A stretch of DNA of 64,000 nucleotides, taken from the NCBI GenBank assembly GCA_003290165.1, contig QNQO01008278.1, positions 1 through 64,000 on the forward strand. Reading direction: 5' to 3'. Under the pieces are notes generated by a model that searched no databases, was not told where the DNA came from, and was given only the letters and a program-made list of their open reading frames with translations. Positions 1 to 10,463 of this stretch are shown here, piece by piece. Made by a program: the position numbers and the translations under genes. Position 1 is the stretch's first letter. The number at the start of each line of letters is the position of its first letter. The stretch comes from Berberis thunbergii (taxonomy: Eukaryota > Streptophyta > Magnoliopsida > Ranunculales > Berberidaceae).

Positions 1-829
1 AGATTCCCATTTGAGTTATGTTAACAAACTCTTACGTTTCACAAAAATCAAATGAACTCTTCAGGTGAAAGGGAGAACTCTAAACTCAAGATCACTCTAT
101 GCCCCAACTCCAAACATTTCTTCTATCCCCTTTAAGGTGTAAAGAGTCTAATCATCTTCCACTTCATTCTACGGGGATGTGTCCACTTGATGGACGTACC
201 TCATACACTAGATAATATTAGTTTCAAAGTGTGTGATGGCCATAGAGACGGACACAATTATTTTTTTTGGTTATTGCTTAGTTTTATGGGCTATTTGCTA
301 TTTGGGTACCAAAAGTTTAGGCGTATATAGTACCAAAATTTATCATAGTTACACAAATTGTGTACCAATTTGTCTCTTGCCTGTTTGTTCAATGACGATC
401 CATTTGGTGGCTTCCTCATTGGATCCCAACACTACAGAATGAACACCTGAATTCTCCCAAAGGAAACATTGCCATGAGGTTGTCTGACTTTGATGTTTCC
501 GAAATGGTAGTATTATTCCATTTATCTAGTTCTAGTACGACCCCCCTTCAAGGATCAGCTACCACCGTTCTCTTAGCAGTCCTGTCTCAACATCACCAGC
601 CTTAGTCTTGCTTCTTTAACTAAGGTGTTCCTAGCTACTTCTACTCCTTCAAGAGACATGCGGAGAGTTCAAAGTTTAGTTGAGAAGACGGGAGGAAGAA
701 GTAGGAGGATACCATATTATTTCGTCCCTTAAGTCAATGCCGACCATTCTCATATTTATCCCCACGATCGATTTAGGGAGGTTTGTGCTTCAATTGGGTT
801 GTGGTAGTTACATTAATTGTAGTTAAGGC
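1..829. other. Unassigned AT-rich sequence
   Basis: No reading frame, repeat end or RNA gene that I recognise. The open frames here are under 70 codons and show no family motif. It may be intergenic DNA or an old decayed element. Confidence 0.5.
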
Positions 830-1605
830 GTTGAGGTGGAGGCAAACAAATGTGCCTGAAAACGCGTGAGGTGTGAGGCGAGGTGAGGCAGTCTTAACAT
901 TTTTTAAGATTTTTTTATAATAAATTGAAACATATCAGCATAATAATATACATCATAATTTGGATAAACAATTATGTACAAAAAGTGACATAATTACCTA
1001 TAATCGAAATGGAAATATAATAAACTTGCATAACATAGCGAAAAGATGCACTAAATAAGTGTCAAGTAACTTGCAAACATCCCCACTAAATCATTAAAAA
1101 TCAATAATTTTGAAAGGATAGAAACTTGAGCATTTGTTAGAAGAAATTGTTGAAATGATTGGTAAAAATCCACAAATATGGTCACTATTGGTATTCCAAA
1201 ACCATAAAAATCATTGAACTATGCTATGAAAAATCAAGATTGATGTTTATTATAGACTGATCAAAACACAATATGCTTTTCCAAAAATATTAAAAAAAAA
1301 GTGACATTTATTAAAACTTAAAAATGTTTTATCTTGTTTGTTTGTTATTTGGGAATACCTAATTTTGATAGCAAGGAAAAGATAAAGATGAGTCTCTGAC
1401 GATAGCAACAAGGAGGAGCAATAAGTATTACATTAAGAAACATAAAACCCTATTATATAGTGGGATACAACCTTTTTTGCTGCAACTAGGTTAAAAATGG
1501 GCTGGCAGCAACCATTTTTGGGTTGAGGCAGATGCCTCATTTCACTGAACCACATTGCCTCATTTTGAGGCGAAATTGTAAAAACACCTTGAGACGTGCC
1601 TCAGG
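830..1605. repeat. MITE-like repeat with GAGGC-rich ends
   Basis: Both ends are rich in short GAGGC/GCCTC words (about 830-895 and 1520-1605) around an AT-rich core, a layout common in non-autonomous hAT-like elements. I could not define clean terminal inverted repeats or a target-site duplication, so the boundaries are approximate. The right end abuts an RTE LINE fragment. Confidence 0.3.
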
Positions 1606-1611
1606 CGTGTG

Positions 1612-2305
1612 ATTCGACTACATGGATTTTGGCTCTCAAAGTAATGCGGCCTTCTCACATATCCTCGCCTAAGCCAAGCTCAAAGATGTCTTCCTTCACC
1701 GCTTACATCCAAGTTTTCAACAGTCATCCCCTCCGCCTACACTCTCCATTAACTTGCCAGTCTAGACATTTTCTAATTGGCGCTGCATTTGATCTTCTCT
1801 GCACGTGACCAAACCACGTTAAACACCTTTTTCTAATTTTGTACTCTATGGACGCTACACCTAAGTAGCTCTCCTTACAAGTTTTACCACACATCCTCTT
1901 AACACACGCATTTATGCTACCGTCATCCTATGCGTAAGCAGTCCCAAAGTAATCCAATATTCTGAACCGTATAGTATGGTTGGTCGAACAATTGTTTTAT
2001 AACATTTTCCTTTTAACCTTGCATGCATCCTTTTATCGCATAATATTTCTGACGTCATTCTCCATTTCGTCCAACCAACTTTAGTCATATGGTCTACATC
2101 TTTTCCAATGCCCCATTATTTTGAATTATAGATCCTAGATATCAAAAAGCCTCACACTCTGTGACCTCCATGCATTCGATCTCAATTGCATTACTCCTCC
2201 CTCGTGATTCACAATCAAAATTGCACACTAGATATTCTATCTTCGAACAACTAATTCTAAAACCTTTACTCTTTAAAGCCTCCAACCACCTATCTAACTA
2301 GTTAA
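1612..2305 (-). mobile_element. RTE-clade LINE fragment, 3' part of ORF
   Basis: The sequence is collinear with the 3' part of the longer RTE element at 10.5-12.5 kb, on the same strand. It covers the end of the reverse transcriptase domain and the C-terminal domain. Several in-frame stops and indels interrupt the frame, and the (ATG)n tail is absent, so this is a dead fragment truncated at both ends. It is visibly more decayed than the 10.5-kb copy. Confidence 0.75.
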
Positions 2306-3493
2306 TATTAGACTATTAAATAAGTATTAGTAAGGTTATATTACTTATTTAAGTTGTTAACATGCTATTTACCGCCCCAACCAACGTACGCTTCAGCTGC
2401 CTGAAGCATTGTGTTGTGGCGCCAACAAGTTTTTGAGGTGGAAATTTTTCGAAGCAAAGTGACATGTTAAAAAACTCGAGCTTCAGGAGTCACAACGCTG
2501 CTTTAGCGGAGCTTTAGACAACCTAGAATGAGATGAGCATAACGGGGTGATTGTTGTCATCTTGTTCAGTGGAGCACCCAAACAATAGTTACCTTTCTAA
2601 TTTCAGAATGATTGCCATTCCTTGAACTGATTGCATTGGCTTCTATATCTGTCGGCAAATCAGCCCAACCAGATGACATAACACAACCAACAAAACTTCT
2701 ATCCACGTCCCCTTCCAACATTCTGAATGACTTCCACCAAGACCCTATGTCCATCAAACTCCTAGTTTACTTTCAGTTTCCATGAAGCATAGTTCCATAC
2801 ATGAAGAAAATATAATTCTATTACATTCCTCTATAATATCATGGTCCTCCTATCCTGTGGCCTGAAAAGTCTCCAGTATTTGCATACCATCCTTTTCGTT
2901 AATTGCTTGTTGAGAACCTGACCACTCCTCAAGGATCTCCAAAGGAAACCAAAGAAAACTCCTTCCACCCATCTAGAGTTGAGCGATCCCACATGAACCC
3001 ATATTCACCACAACACAATCACTCTCTCCCTCCTCGTCTGAGTAATTAAGATACCACAGCCACCATCCCATAATCTCTATCCAGAGAAATTTTGGATCTC
3101 CAGCTTCTAACTACTTGGGTTCTTTTTTTATTTCTTTCTAATTATGTCTTGTTCGCTTTCAACTACCAAGCAAGGCAATCAATTCTTACAAAATTGTAGA
3201 CCAAACCAAAAGGAATAACGCCAGGTTTATCACAGAACTTCTCCACTCCTTTTCCATATATGCACCTCGTCTAATCAAAAATACATTTTTCATACAAATG
3301 AGTATCACTCAACCAGTATCTTAAGATTTGAAAGATCCCAACACATTTCACCTCTATATAGACAAAAAAACAATGATGAAACGAAATCTAAAGTTTAATA
3401 CCATCAAATTGTGCCTCAATAAATAGTCAATTAGTCTTTTTAAACAAAACAACACAATAACTCTATTGAGATGAAAACATAACAAGAGAGTAC
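2306..3493 (-). other. Probable 3' part (intron, last exon or 3' UTR) of the NFD6-like gene
   Basis: This stretch lies downstream of exon 2 of the minus-strand NFD6-like gene, whose phase requires at least one more exon. A minus-strand open frame at 2566-2757 is preceded by a possible AG acceptor near 2759, in a phase compatible with exon 2, but its protein matches nothing I recall. I therefore do not call it as an exon. RNA reads would settle the 3' structure. Confidence 0.35.
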
Positions 3494-3856
3494 CTTTCCA
3501 AAAGCCACCCGAAAGACCGGGGCGAGACGGAAAGCATGGAAGTCAACAATGCAGAAGATGTAGCGGTGTGATAGGGCATCAGTGATTCAACACAGCAGCT
3601 CAACTCCACCGGGGACCTTGAAAACAATCAAAAGACACAAAATTTAAGCGAAAATTGAGATGCGAAGAATTAAGTGGTAGAGACGAAGAAAGTGTAACCT
3701 GAAGATGGGTTGAGAGAGGGGTTTTTGAGTGGGGAGGCGAAAGGGGGAGCGAGCAGCTTTGGCTTGTGAAGTGACCCTGGGTACGGTGGTGCGGAAGGAG
3801 GTGGCGGAAGCGGAACGGAGGGCGGACCTCGCACAAGCGGCAGCTGCAGAGGCCAT
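3494..3856 (-). CDS. NFD6: NUCLEAR FUSION DEFECTIVE 6-like small organelle protein, exons 1 and 2
   Basis: Two exons on the minus strand, 3699-3856 (ATG at 3856) and 3494-3616, join in phase across an 82-bp intron with a GT donor and AG acceptor. Exon 1 encodes an Ala/Ser/Arg-rich amphipathic leader, as expected for a mitochondrial or plastid transit peptide, followed by '[17 protein letters not shown]'. Exon 2 continues with '[11 protein letters not shown]' and '[17 protein letters not shown]', the conserved core of the plant NFD6-like family. Arabidopsis NFD6 is a mitochondrial protein needed for polar nuclear fusion. Exon 2 ends at a GT donor in phase 2, so a further exon is required but was not found with confidence. 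Splice sites and frame are intact, so this looks like the one live host gene here. Membership of the family is fairly sure; orthology to NFD6 itself is inferred. Confidence 0.72.
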
Positions 3857-4015
3857 TATTATGACCAGAGAGAGAGAGAGAGAGGAGGTTGAAGTCGAAG
3901 AAAAGTTTTAGTTTTTGTTGTTTAGAGAAGAGAAGAAGAAGCTAAGTGAGAGCCTTGTGCGAGGGAGGGTTTTAGGGTACAACGCAGACGGGTTCGAGTG
4001 GGAACTGTGCATCTA
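3857..4015 (-). promoter_or_regulatory. 5' UTR/core promoter region of the NFD6-like gene
   Basis: Immediately upstream of the ATG the minus strand reads a CT-repeat tract (GA on the plus strand, about 3870-3892), a common feature of dicot 5' UTRs. More CT-rich sequence extends to about 3970. A weak TATA-like AT stretch lies near 4012-4021. The transcription start is not determined. Confidence 0.4.
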
Positions 4016-4019
4016 TAAA

Positions 4020-5239
4020 TAAGGTTTAAAAATGGGATTTGTACTAAATTTACAATCATATGGCATAAAATGGGTTGGATACGATCCGGATACACTAAAA
4101 ATTGCTTCCAGATCCGAATGTTGTATACAAAATCGGATCTGGATTCGAATATAAAATTTCATACCATATCCGTATTAGATTGCAAAATGGATAACCACAT
4201 CCAACCCGAATAGATCAGAAACTCTGTTTAGTCCGGATTTGATTTTTTGAGTTGGATAAAATTCATAATAACTATAATGACTTTGTCATATTTGAGCAAT
4301 ATTCACTTGTTTTAAGCATGTGTATAAATAAAAATGGTATATTTAATGCCTTAGTAGTCTATCTGAGCTCGACTCAATTAGACTTAGAAATTTTTTGTGA
4401 GAAATTTGAAACTTTCTTTCCCTGCAAAAGGTCGAGTGTCTTACTCTTACTAGTTTAGAAAAAGTTTGTCGGGAATTGATCTTCTTCCTTGCGACAGGCT
4501 TAATTGCCTTTAATTAGTCATACCTAAGCTTGGCCCAAATCCTAAAACTCTACTCACGTGCAAGGAGAGAGGACCAAGAAATCTCTCAAAAAGAATCAGG
4601 GAACTCACACCAACCCTCTTACAGGAATTACTAGTTGTCCAGGACTAGAAATCTTCAGAGATGCTAAGAAAACTCGACATCCACAGAAATCAGAGTTTGG
4701 GCATCACCAAGCCAACACACCGAGGTTGAAACTTTAGTGGCACTAACGCCACCGACCTCATGCAAAGCAATCAATGATCACCAGATAAATGGACAACCAA
4801 TCAATCCCTAAAATCAAATGATAATCCTCAAAACCCAAGATAATAAATTCAAACTCAAAGGAGTGCCCAACAAGGAAAACTCGAAACATGGACAATACTC
4901 CCCACAACTAAACCGAACTGCCCAAAGGGAACACAACACACAAGAGTTACAGTAAATGCATTATCTCTAGATTGTCTCTAACAACTAATGTTTAGAAATA
5001 AAAGACCTAGATGCTCCCATATCGAAAAGAGCCCTCAATTGGAAAAACGACGAATGTACAAAACCTGGCACATAACACACACAAATCTAGAGTCACATAA
5101 TAACACACTACACTGTGATTCTTCCTATGCATAATGCATATAACACATATCCTATTGTACTCTAGCACACACAACTATACTACAGACAAAAATAGTAACA
5201 CGTCGTCAACATTTCTCTGACCAAGAATAAGCCGGGAGG
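4020..5239. other. Spacer with local AT-rich repeats
   Basis: 4060-4250 holds imperfect repeats of a 'GGATCTGGAT'-type word, MITE-like. Short sequences near 4360-4500 resemble sequences near 13345-13480, on either side of the old Gypsy remnant. No coding sequence was recognised. Confidence 0.35.
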
Positions 5240-5600
5240 CGAACATGTGGTGTTGGGAGAGGGACTCTTTGACCAGCTTTAGGCACATATGCTAACTTTC
5301 TTTGAGGTGCATTTTGTTGTGCTGGTACATCCTATTTTGAAGACAACTCTGGAAAAGGGCCCTGGTTGCCCAATGGTATAACAAACTGCCTGCTCTCATT
5401 GATATGCTGACCTCTGGGACAATCACGGGCTAAGTGTCCATCCTGTCCACAAGTGAAACAATCTCTCCTGGGTTTTGTCTGGCCACCCCTCATAAGTTGT
5501 CTCTGCTGCTGTGGCTGTCGATGATCTATTCGAGAACGTCTGTAGCCTCTGGGGTATCTACCAGCCCTAACAGATCCACCTCTACTAGGGTCTCTTTGCT
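5240..5600 (-). pseudogene. Gypsy (chromovirus-like) gag fragment with CCHC zinc knuckle
   Basis: The minus strand at about 5420-5480 encodes 'CFTCGQDGHLARDC', a textbook CX2CX4HX4C retroviral-type zinc knuckle, preceded by basic residues. That knuckle belongs to the Gag nucleocapsid of LTR retrotransposons. The wording is closest to what I recall for Del/Tekay chromoviruses. The flanking frame is broken and no protease or reverse transcriptase follows, so this is a decayed fragment. The open frame on the plus strand over the same bases is a shadow. Confidence 0.65.
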
Positions 5601-7124
5601 GAACAGCGGCACGCTATGGCTGATGTGTCTAATCAATTATCTGGCTTCCTCGGCCAAACCTTTGTCCGCACTTTGTACTTCTAGCCTGTTGAACCAAAGT
5701 ATCTTGTCTACACTCAGCGACAACGCGCTCTGACTCAAAGTGACATCCACTAATCTCTCAAAAGGATGAATTGATCATCACCATCAATTGTTTCTTTAGG
5801 AACCGTTTAGACCACTCAATTCACCCAGTCCTACGTCTTAGCGATAAAACCAATATATACAAACATTCGGGTATTTAACAAAGTATATAAAAGTACAATG
5901 AAACAAAACATACTTGCAAAGGGTGGACAAAACTAAATAGCACAAAACGAGTCTACAATTGGAGATTGGCCTAAGTGGCATGATCAGTAGGAACAACAAC
6001 ACTGCCTGCACTCCAATAGAAACACACTCTTTCGGGATTAGCAAACACCAAATCTAGCAGGTGTAAGTGAACTAAATACAAACATCAATACAATACGTAC
6101 TAAGAAGCCATGCCACACAATAATGAATATTTGTGTAATCCTAGATGCATGATTGTATACCAGTTTCTAGAGTCTGAGTCACACCGTGTCTCTAAGGATA
6201 ACGCCTTCAATTCATGCACCAACAACAAGGCATCCAATGCTAAACAGTAACTACGAGTTTACAAGATGCTAGTCACTTCAGGTGATTCAAAACATAATAA
6301 ATTTCAGATGATTCAAACATAGAAATATCATAAACTTGCAAAGCCTCATATGTATGACAATCAAGTCGAAACCGTAATAAATCCCTATGTAAGTGTCTAA
6401 TATCGTAGGTATCCTCATACCCTACAAATGTGTCTCACCCTGGCACATCCACAACGTGCACAATATTACTTCGGCTTGTTTGTATTCCGACAGGGTGTCA
6501 TCTACCAGGGATACAAACTCTAGAGTCCCGAACGATTGGCCTAACACGAACAACCTAACACAAATCAAACTCAAGCGCGCTGGGAGGGAAAGAAAGTAAT
6601 CTCCTAAGCACGTAATCCGGGACCCATCCTATTGCACTCTCTAATGGCAAGTGCGTGCGGGAGCTCACCGGTCCTCAACAAATATGTCACATGCAATAGT
6701 CCGTAGGTGCAAATCATCTCAAAGCACCATCAAAATCACGATGCGAACAAACTCCAAAGCCTCGACACAACATGCATTATAGTGGTGTAAATACACATTA
6801 ATATCAACACGCACGTACTATGAGTCTAAACAGAGTCTAATATAACAGATGTGTAACAATAATCAACGAGACAATCCTCACAAGTCCACAACTACACCAG
6901 GGTCCCAACATGACCTAAATCACAACAATAAAGTCCCTTGAGTTGAAGAGTTATACAGGTTCAAGACTCGACAAACTAAAATACACGAAGTGATGACGTT
7001 GGCTTTAATACTTAATTCTTATAAGTCAATACAATTTTGCAAATAAAATCAGGCCATTAACTATGGACACAAGTCCGACCTTGCCATACGAAGAAAACTA
7101 TAAAACACAGCCTATAAGCAAGTG
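5601..7124. other. Decayed retrotransposon interior, no intact gene
   Basis: Probably the upstream gag and untranslated part of the same minus-strand Gypsy remnant, judging from its position between the zinc knuckle and the TRIM insertion. I could not follow a continuous frame or recognise a domain. Confidence 0.3.
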
Positions 7125-9595
7125 TGTCACGACCCAATCCACATGAAACAATATTGTCCACTCTGGGCCCAACCTAACTACCCGCACGGTTTTAAAACAT
7201 GTTGTGTCATGTAGATCCAAACTCGTACATATATAGCACATATCCATCCCTCACCCAGGCGATGTGAGACTATAACACCGAGGTAGCAAGCCAGCCTTTG
7301 AGCCCGTTGATATTCACATAATTATTACATATTTATATCCCTTAATTTATATTTGTTATTGTTTCGATTATTATATTTTATAGTAATTATTTCGTTTTCA
7401 TGTCTTTGTAAGAATTTGAGCGTGAATGATGAAATCGTATTAAGGCAACAATTTAAGGAATGACAATTGGTCGATTCTAGCGATTGTATAAAGTAGATGG
7501 TCACATATCTAAACCCTTAAACCCAAAACCAAGCCCATAACTTAAACCCAAAACCTAAGCCATACAACCCAAACCCAATGCCAAGCCCAAGCAAACCCAA
7601 GATATTATCCCATATTTAGTTTGATTTTTTCCTTAAATCACTCATTGAATCCTCCCCTAAACTTGTCCATGTTCATTTTTTCCTAATTCTCTATAGATAC
7701 AAAAATTTAATTGGATGAGAAAGGGGAGGAAGAGAAGGGAGATTTTTTTTTACAGAAAATCAAAGCCTCTTCCTCACACAGTGATTCTCATCACCATCAC
7801 CACCTATCCATCTCTCACCCCCTCTCTGTCTATATCACTCCGCCATCACTGCCACCAGAAGCCACCACCATCACCAGAGCACCACCACCACCTCCGGACA
7901 TCACAATCGCCACCACCACGAAACAGGGTGTGACAACCCTGTTTCGCGTCAAACCTTCCACCCCGCCACCATTCCTATCCCTCTCCCTGGTCCATCATCC
8001 ATCAACCACCATCATCTGATCACCACCACCACCTCCGAACAGCACACCGTGAGCCACCATCATCGCCATGAAACAGAGCCACCATCTCATCGCGACTCTG
8101 TTCCGCCTCGCGATAGAGCTAGATAGACCGTCCGAGCCGCCATCACCACTCTTTTTTCATCTCGGTTCTCCTTCCAATCTCTCTCTCTCACGATCACCAC
8201 CACAGAGCGGCGCACAACCACCGCACACATGAGTGGAATCAGGGAAGTCATCGCTCGCTGCTCTCGCTGTTTTGTGTGTGTTTTCATCACATCTCTCTCT
8301 GTTATTCCATCCCTTTCTCTCTTTTGCAGGTTCTGGAGTAGCTTGGAGGACAAAAGAGCTCGCGAGGAGCACGGAGGAAGAAGGAGCAGCGACGCTGCTC
8401 GTTGGAGACGACGACCAGAGAATTACAGAAAAATCTGGCGGGAAATAACTGTTTTTCAAACAGTTATGTTATTGGCACCCCGAGCATTTCTCTGAGCAGC
8501 CACATTGCAATTTACAACTTTTTCTCGGGATTTGTGTTAGGACCAACTGCTGATCTGCTGAGTACCACCACATCGAGTTTGCGACAAACCAAAAGGGTTG
8601 CATAATTCATTTTAATTTATTTTGCTGATTTAAATGCTTAATTGATAAACAATTTATTTCTGGAAATTGATAAATTGCTTTCACCTTTCATGTTCGATTA
8701 AAAATTGATATGTTTGGTAGTTAGATTAACATTTTATTAATATTCAAAGCATGTGCTAAAATTTATTAAGCTTGGACTTTGATTAAGTGTGCCCTAAAAA
8801 GACACTTAATGCTTGGTATGAGTGTATTTGCTTGAAATAAATTGTAAATGTTTGACAGAAACTGATATGATTGGAATTGGATTTTAATGATCACATCTTC
8901 GATGTAAGCAAGGGATCCTCATCCCTAAAGCTTCTCGTTTATAATCTCAGTAATTTAGATTTAAATATTTTTTGCTAACTCATTAGTGAGTCCAAGCCCA
9001 CAAAATCCATCTTTTCCTTTTATTTTATTTTTCTTATTTTTAATTTATTTTTAGTTTAGTTTTAAAAATACTGTAAACCCATTTCTCTCCAAATTAGTTT
9101 AATTAAATTATTAAATTCAATTGCATCCACTTTCCTCGTGGGATCGACCCGTACTTGCCGTTGTCTACCAGTTAGACACCGTGCACTTGCGGTTATTACA
9201 AGTGGGATTTATTAGCTTATTAATTTAGGTTAATAATGCCCGCATCACCCGCCCACACATGGAGCTGCCAGCCTCAGAGCCCGCCCACTCAGGGTATTAC
9301 AATCCACCCCCTTAGGCCCAACGTCCTCGTTGGCACACTTTCGGCTGGGTCCGGCTCTGATACCATTCTGTCACGACCCGATCCATAGAGTACTATATTG
9401 TCCGCTTTGGGCCCAAGACCCGCATGACTTTAAAACGCGTAGTGTCATGTAGATCCAAACTCATATATATATAGCACATCTCCATCCCTCACCAAGGCGA
9501 TGTGAGACTATAACACCGAGGTAGCCTGCTAGCCCTGTGAGCCCGCCCACACATGGAGCTGCCAGCCTCATAGCCCGCCCACTCAGGGTATTACA
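7125..9595 (-). mobile_element. TRIM (terminal-repeat retrotransposon in miniature), split by a solo LTR
   Basis: Two direct repeats of about 230 bp begin TGTCACGACCC and end GGGTATTACA on the plus strand: 9369-9595, and 7125-7307 continued at 9253-9301. Only 67 bp separate them. On the minus strand that gap holds a primer-binding site, 'TGGTATCAGAGC', which matches the 3' end of initiator tRNA-Met, right after the 5' LTR (9354-9368). It also holds a purine tract, 'CTAAGGGGGTGGAT', right before the 3' LTR (9302-9315). There is no coding capacity, as expected for a TRIM. Flanks AAGTG (7120-7124) and AGGTG (9596-9600) match at 4 of 5 bases. The LTR text is not Cassandra-like, because it lacks a 5S rRNA segment; a Katydid-type TRIM is possible. 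Confidence 0.82.
7308..9247 (+). mobile_element. Athila-type Gypsy solo LTR
   Basis: A 1,940-bp sequence begins TGATATTC and ends GCATCA. It is homologous, in opposite orientation, to the LTRs of the Athila-type element at 47.9-58.1 kb. It sits inside the 3' LTR of the TRIM and is bordered by CCCGT (7303-7307) and CCCGC (9248-9252), a 4/5 match to the expected 5-bp duplication. No internal sequence is present, so it is a solo LTR left by LTR-LTR recombination. Open frames inside it (7711-8605, both strands) are simple CT/GA- and CAC-rich LTR sequence, not genes. Confidence 0.88.
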
Positions 9596-10461
9596 AGGTG
9601 TTATACCAAAGCCTAAACACATTTATATCCATCCACTATTCCATTTCATTCATGTATATCATGCTTTTAGAAAACCCAATCCATAAATTCATTCACAAAG
9701 AAACCAACATAGTAATCAAAATCTCTGCAATCTCAAATCCCTAACTTGGGTTCAATCACACACAATCACGAACATAACACACCAGTTCAATTCAAGATTC
9801 TAAAATCGATATTTCTCAAAGTAAACATTATAGTTACACTCACTTGAGCGGAATGAGTTTTCAGAACCCAAATCCTACTGACCGAAGCTCCCAATTCACG
9901 GAACAACGAATTTGCAACTTAGAAATCTTCCCAAACTACAAATATGGACCCAACAGTAAGCAAAATGTCCGAAGACCGGAAAAAGTAGGGGTGGGCAAGA
10001 ATCCCGATCCCAACCCCGCCTGACCCGTTTCGTATGGTCCCGAACCGGTTCAGATCAGGATAATTCGGGATTCACTGTTTTTATCCCGATTACGGTCCCA
10101 AACTAGTCTGAACCAGAACGAAACCGATTTAACAAAAACAATCCCGGACCGTTTCGGTTCGTCCCGATTACTTTAGCACTTAACATCTAAGTCCAATTCC
10201 AAGCTCAGTTATAAGCAAACCAAACCCAACCCAATATTTTACCACAGCCCAACCCAATGCCAAAAGGCCCAAAACAAATTAACAAAAGCCAACACTCAAC
10301 AGTAGGAGAACACTAGGGCAGCCTCGCCTCCAACCCTTCTTCTCAGCTCTCGCCTCCAACTCCAACTCTTCTTCTCTATAGATGTGCTATCAAAGAGGAC
10401 TTTCAGCTTTGGCTGCAAGAACAAAGACTTCAGTGCATATGCAAGGTTTTGTACGTGTGTT
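9596..10461. other. Retrotransposon remnant followed by a CCCGACCC-rich repeat
   Basis: 9596-9985 continues the sequence interrupted by the TRIM. From about 9987 ('GGGGTGGGCA') to about 10180 the DNA is rich in CCCGATCCC/CCGGTTC words, as in plant hAT MITEs. Similar sequence reappears at 12605-12756, beyond the RTE LINE, suggesting that the LINE landed in this repeat. Clean inverted termini were not found. Confidence 0.35.
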
Positions 10462-10463
10462 TA

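Noticed and set aside
7711..8605. Seven overlapping open frames on both strands
   Set aside because: All are within the Athila solo LTR; CAC/CT-rich simple sequence gives open frames by composition.
7125..9595. Cassandra-type TRIM
   Set aside because: The LTR does not contain the 5S rRNA-like segment that defines Cassandra.
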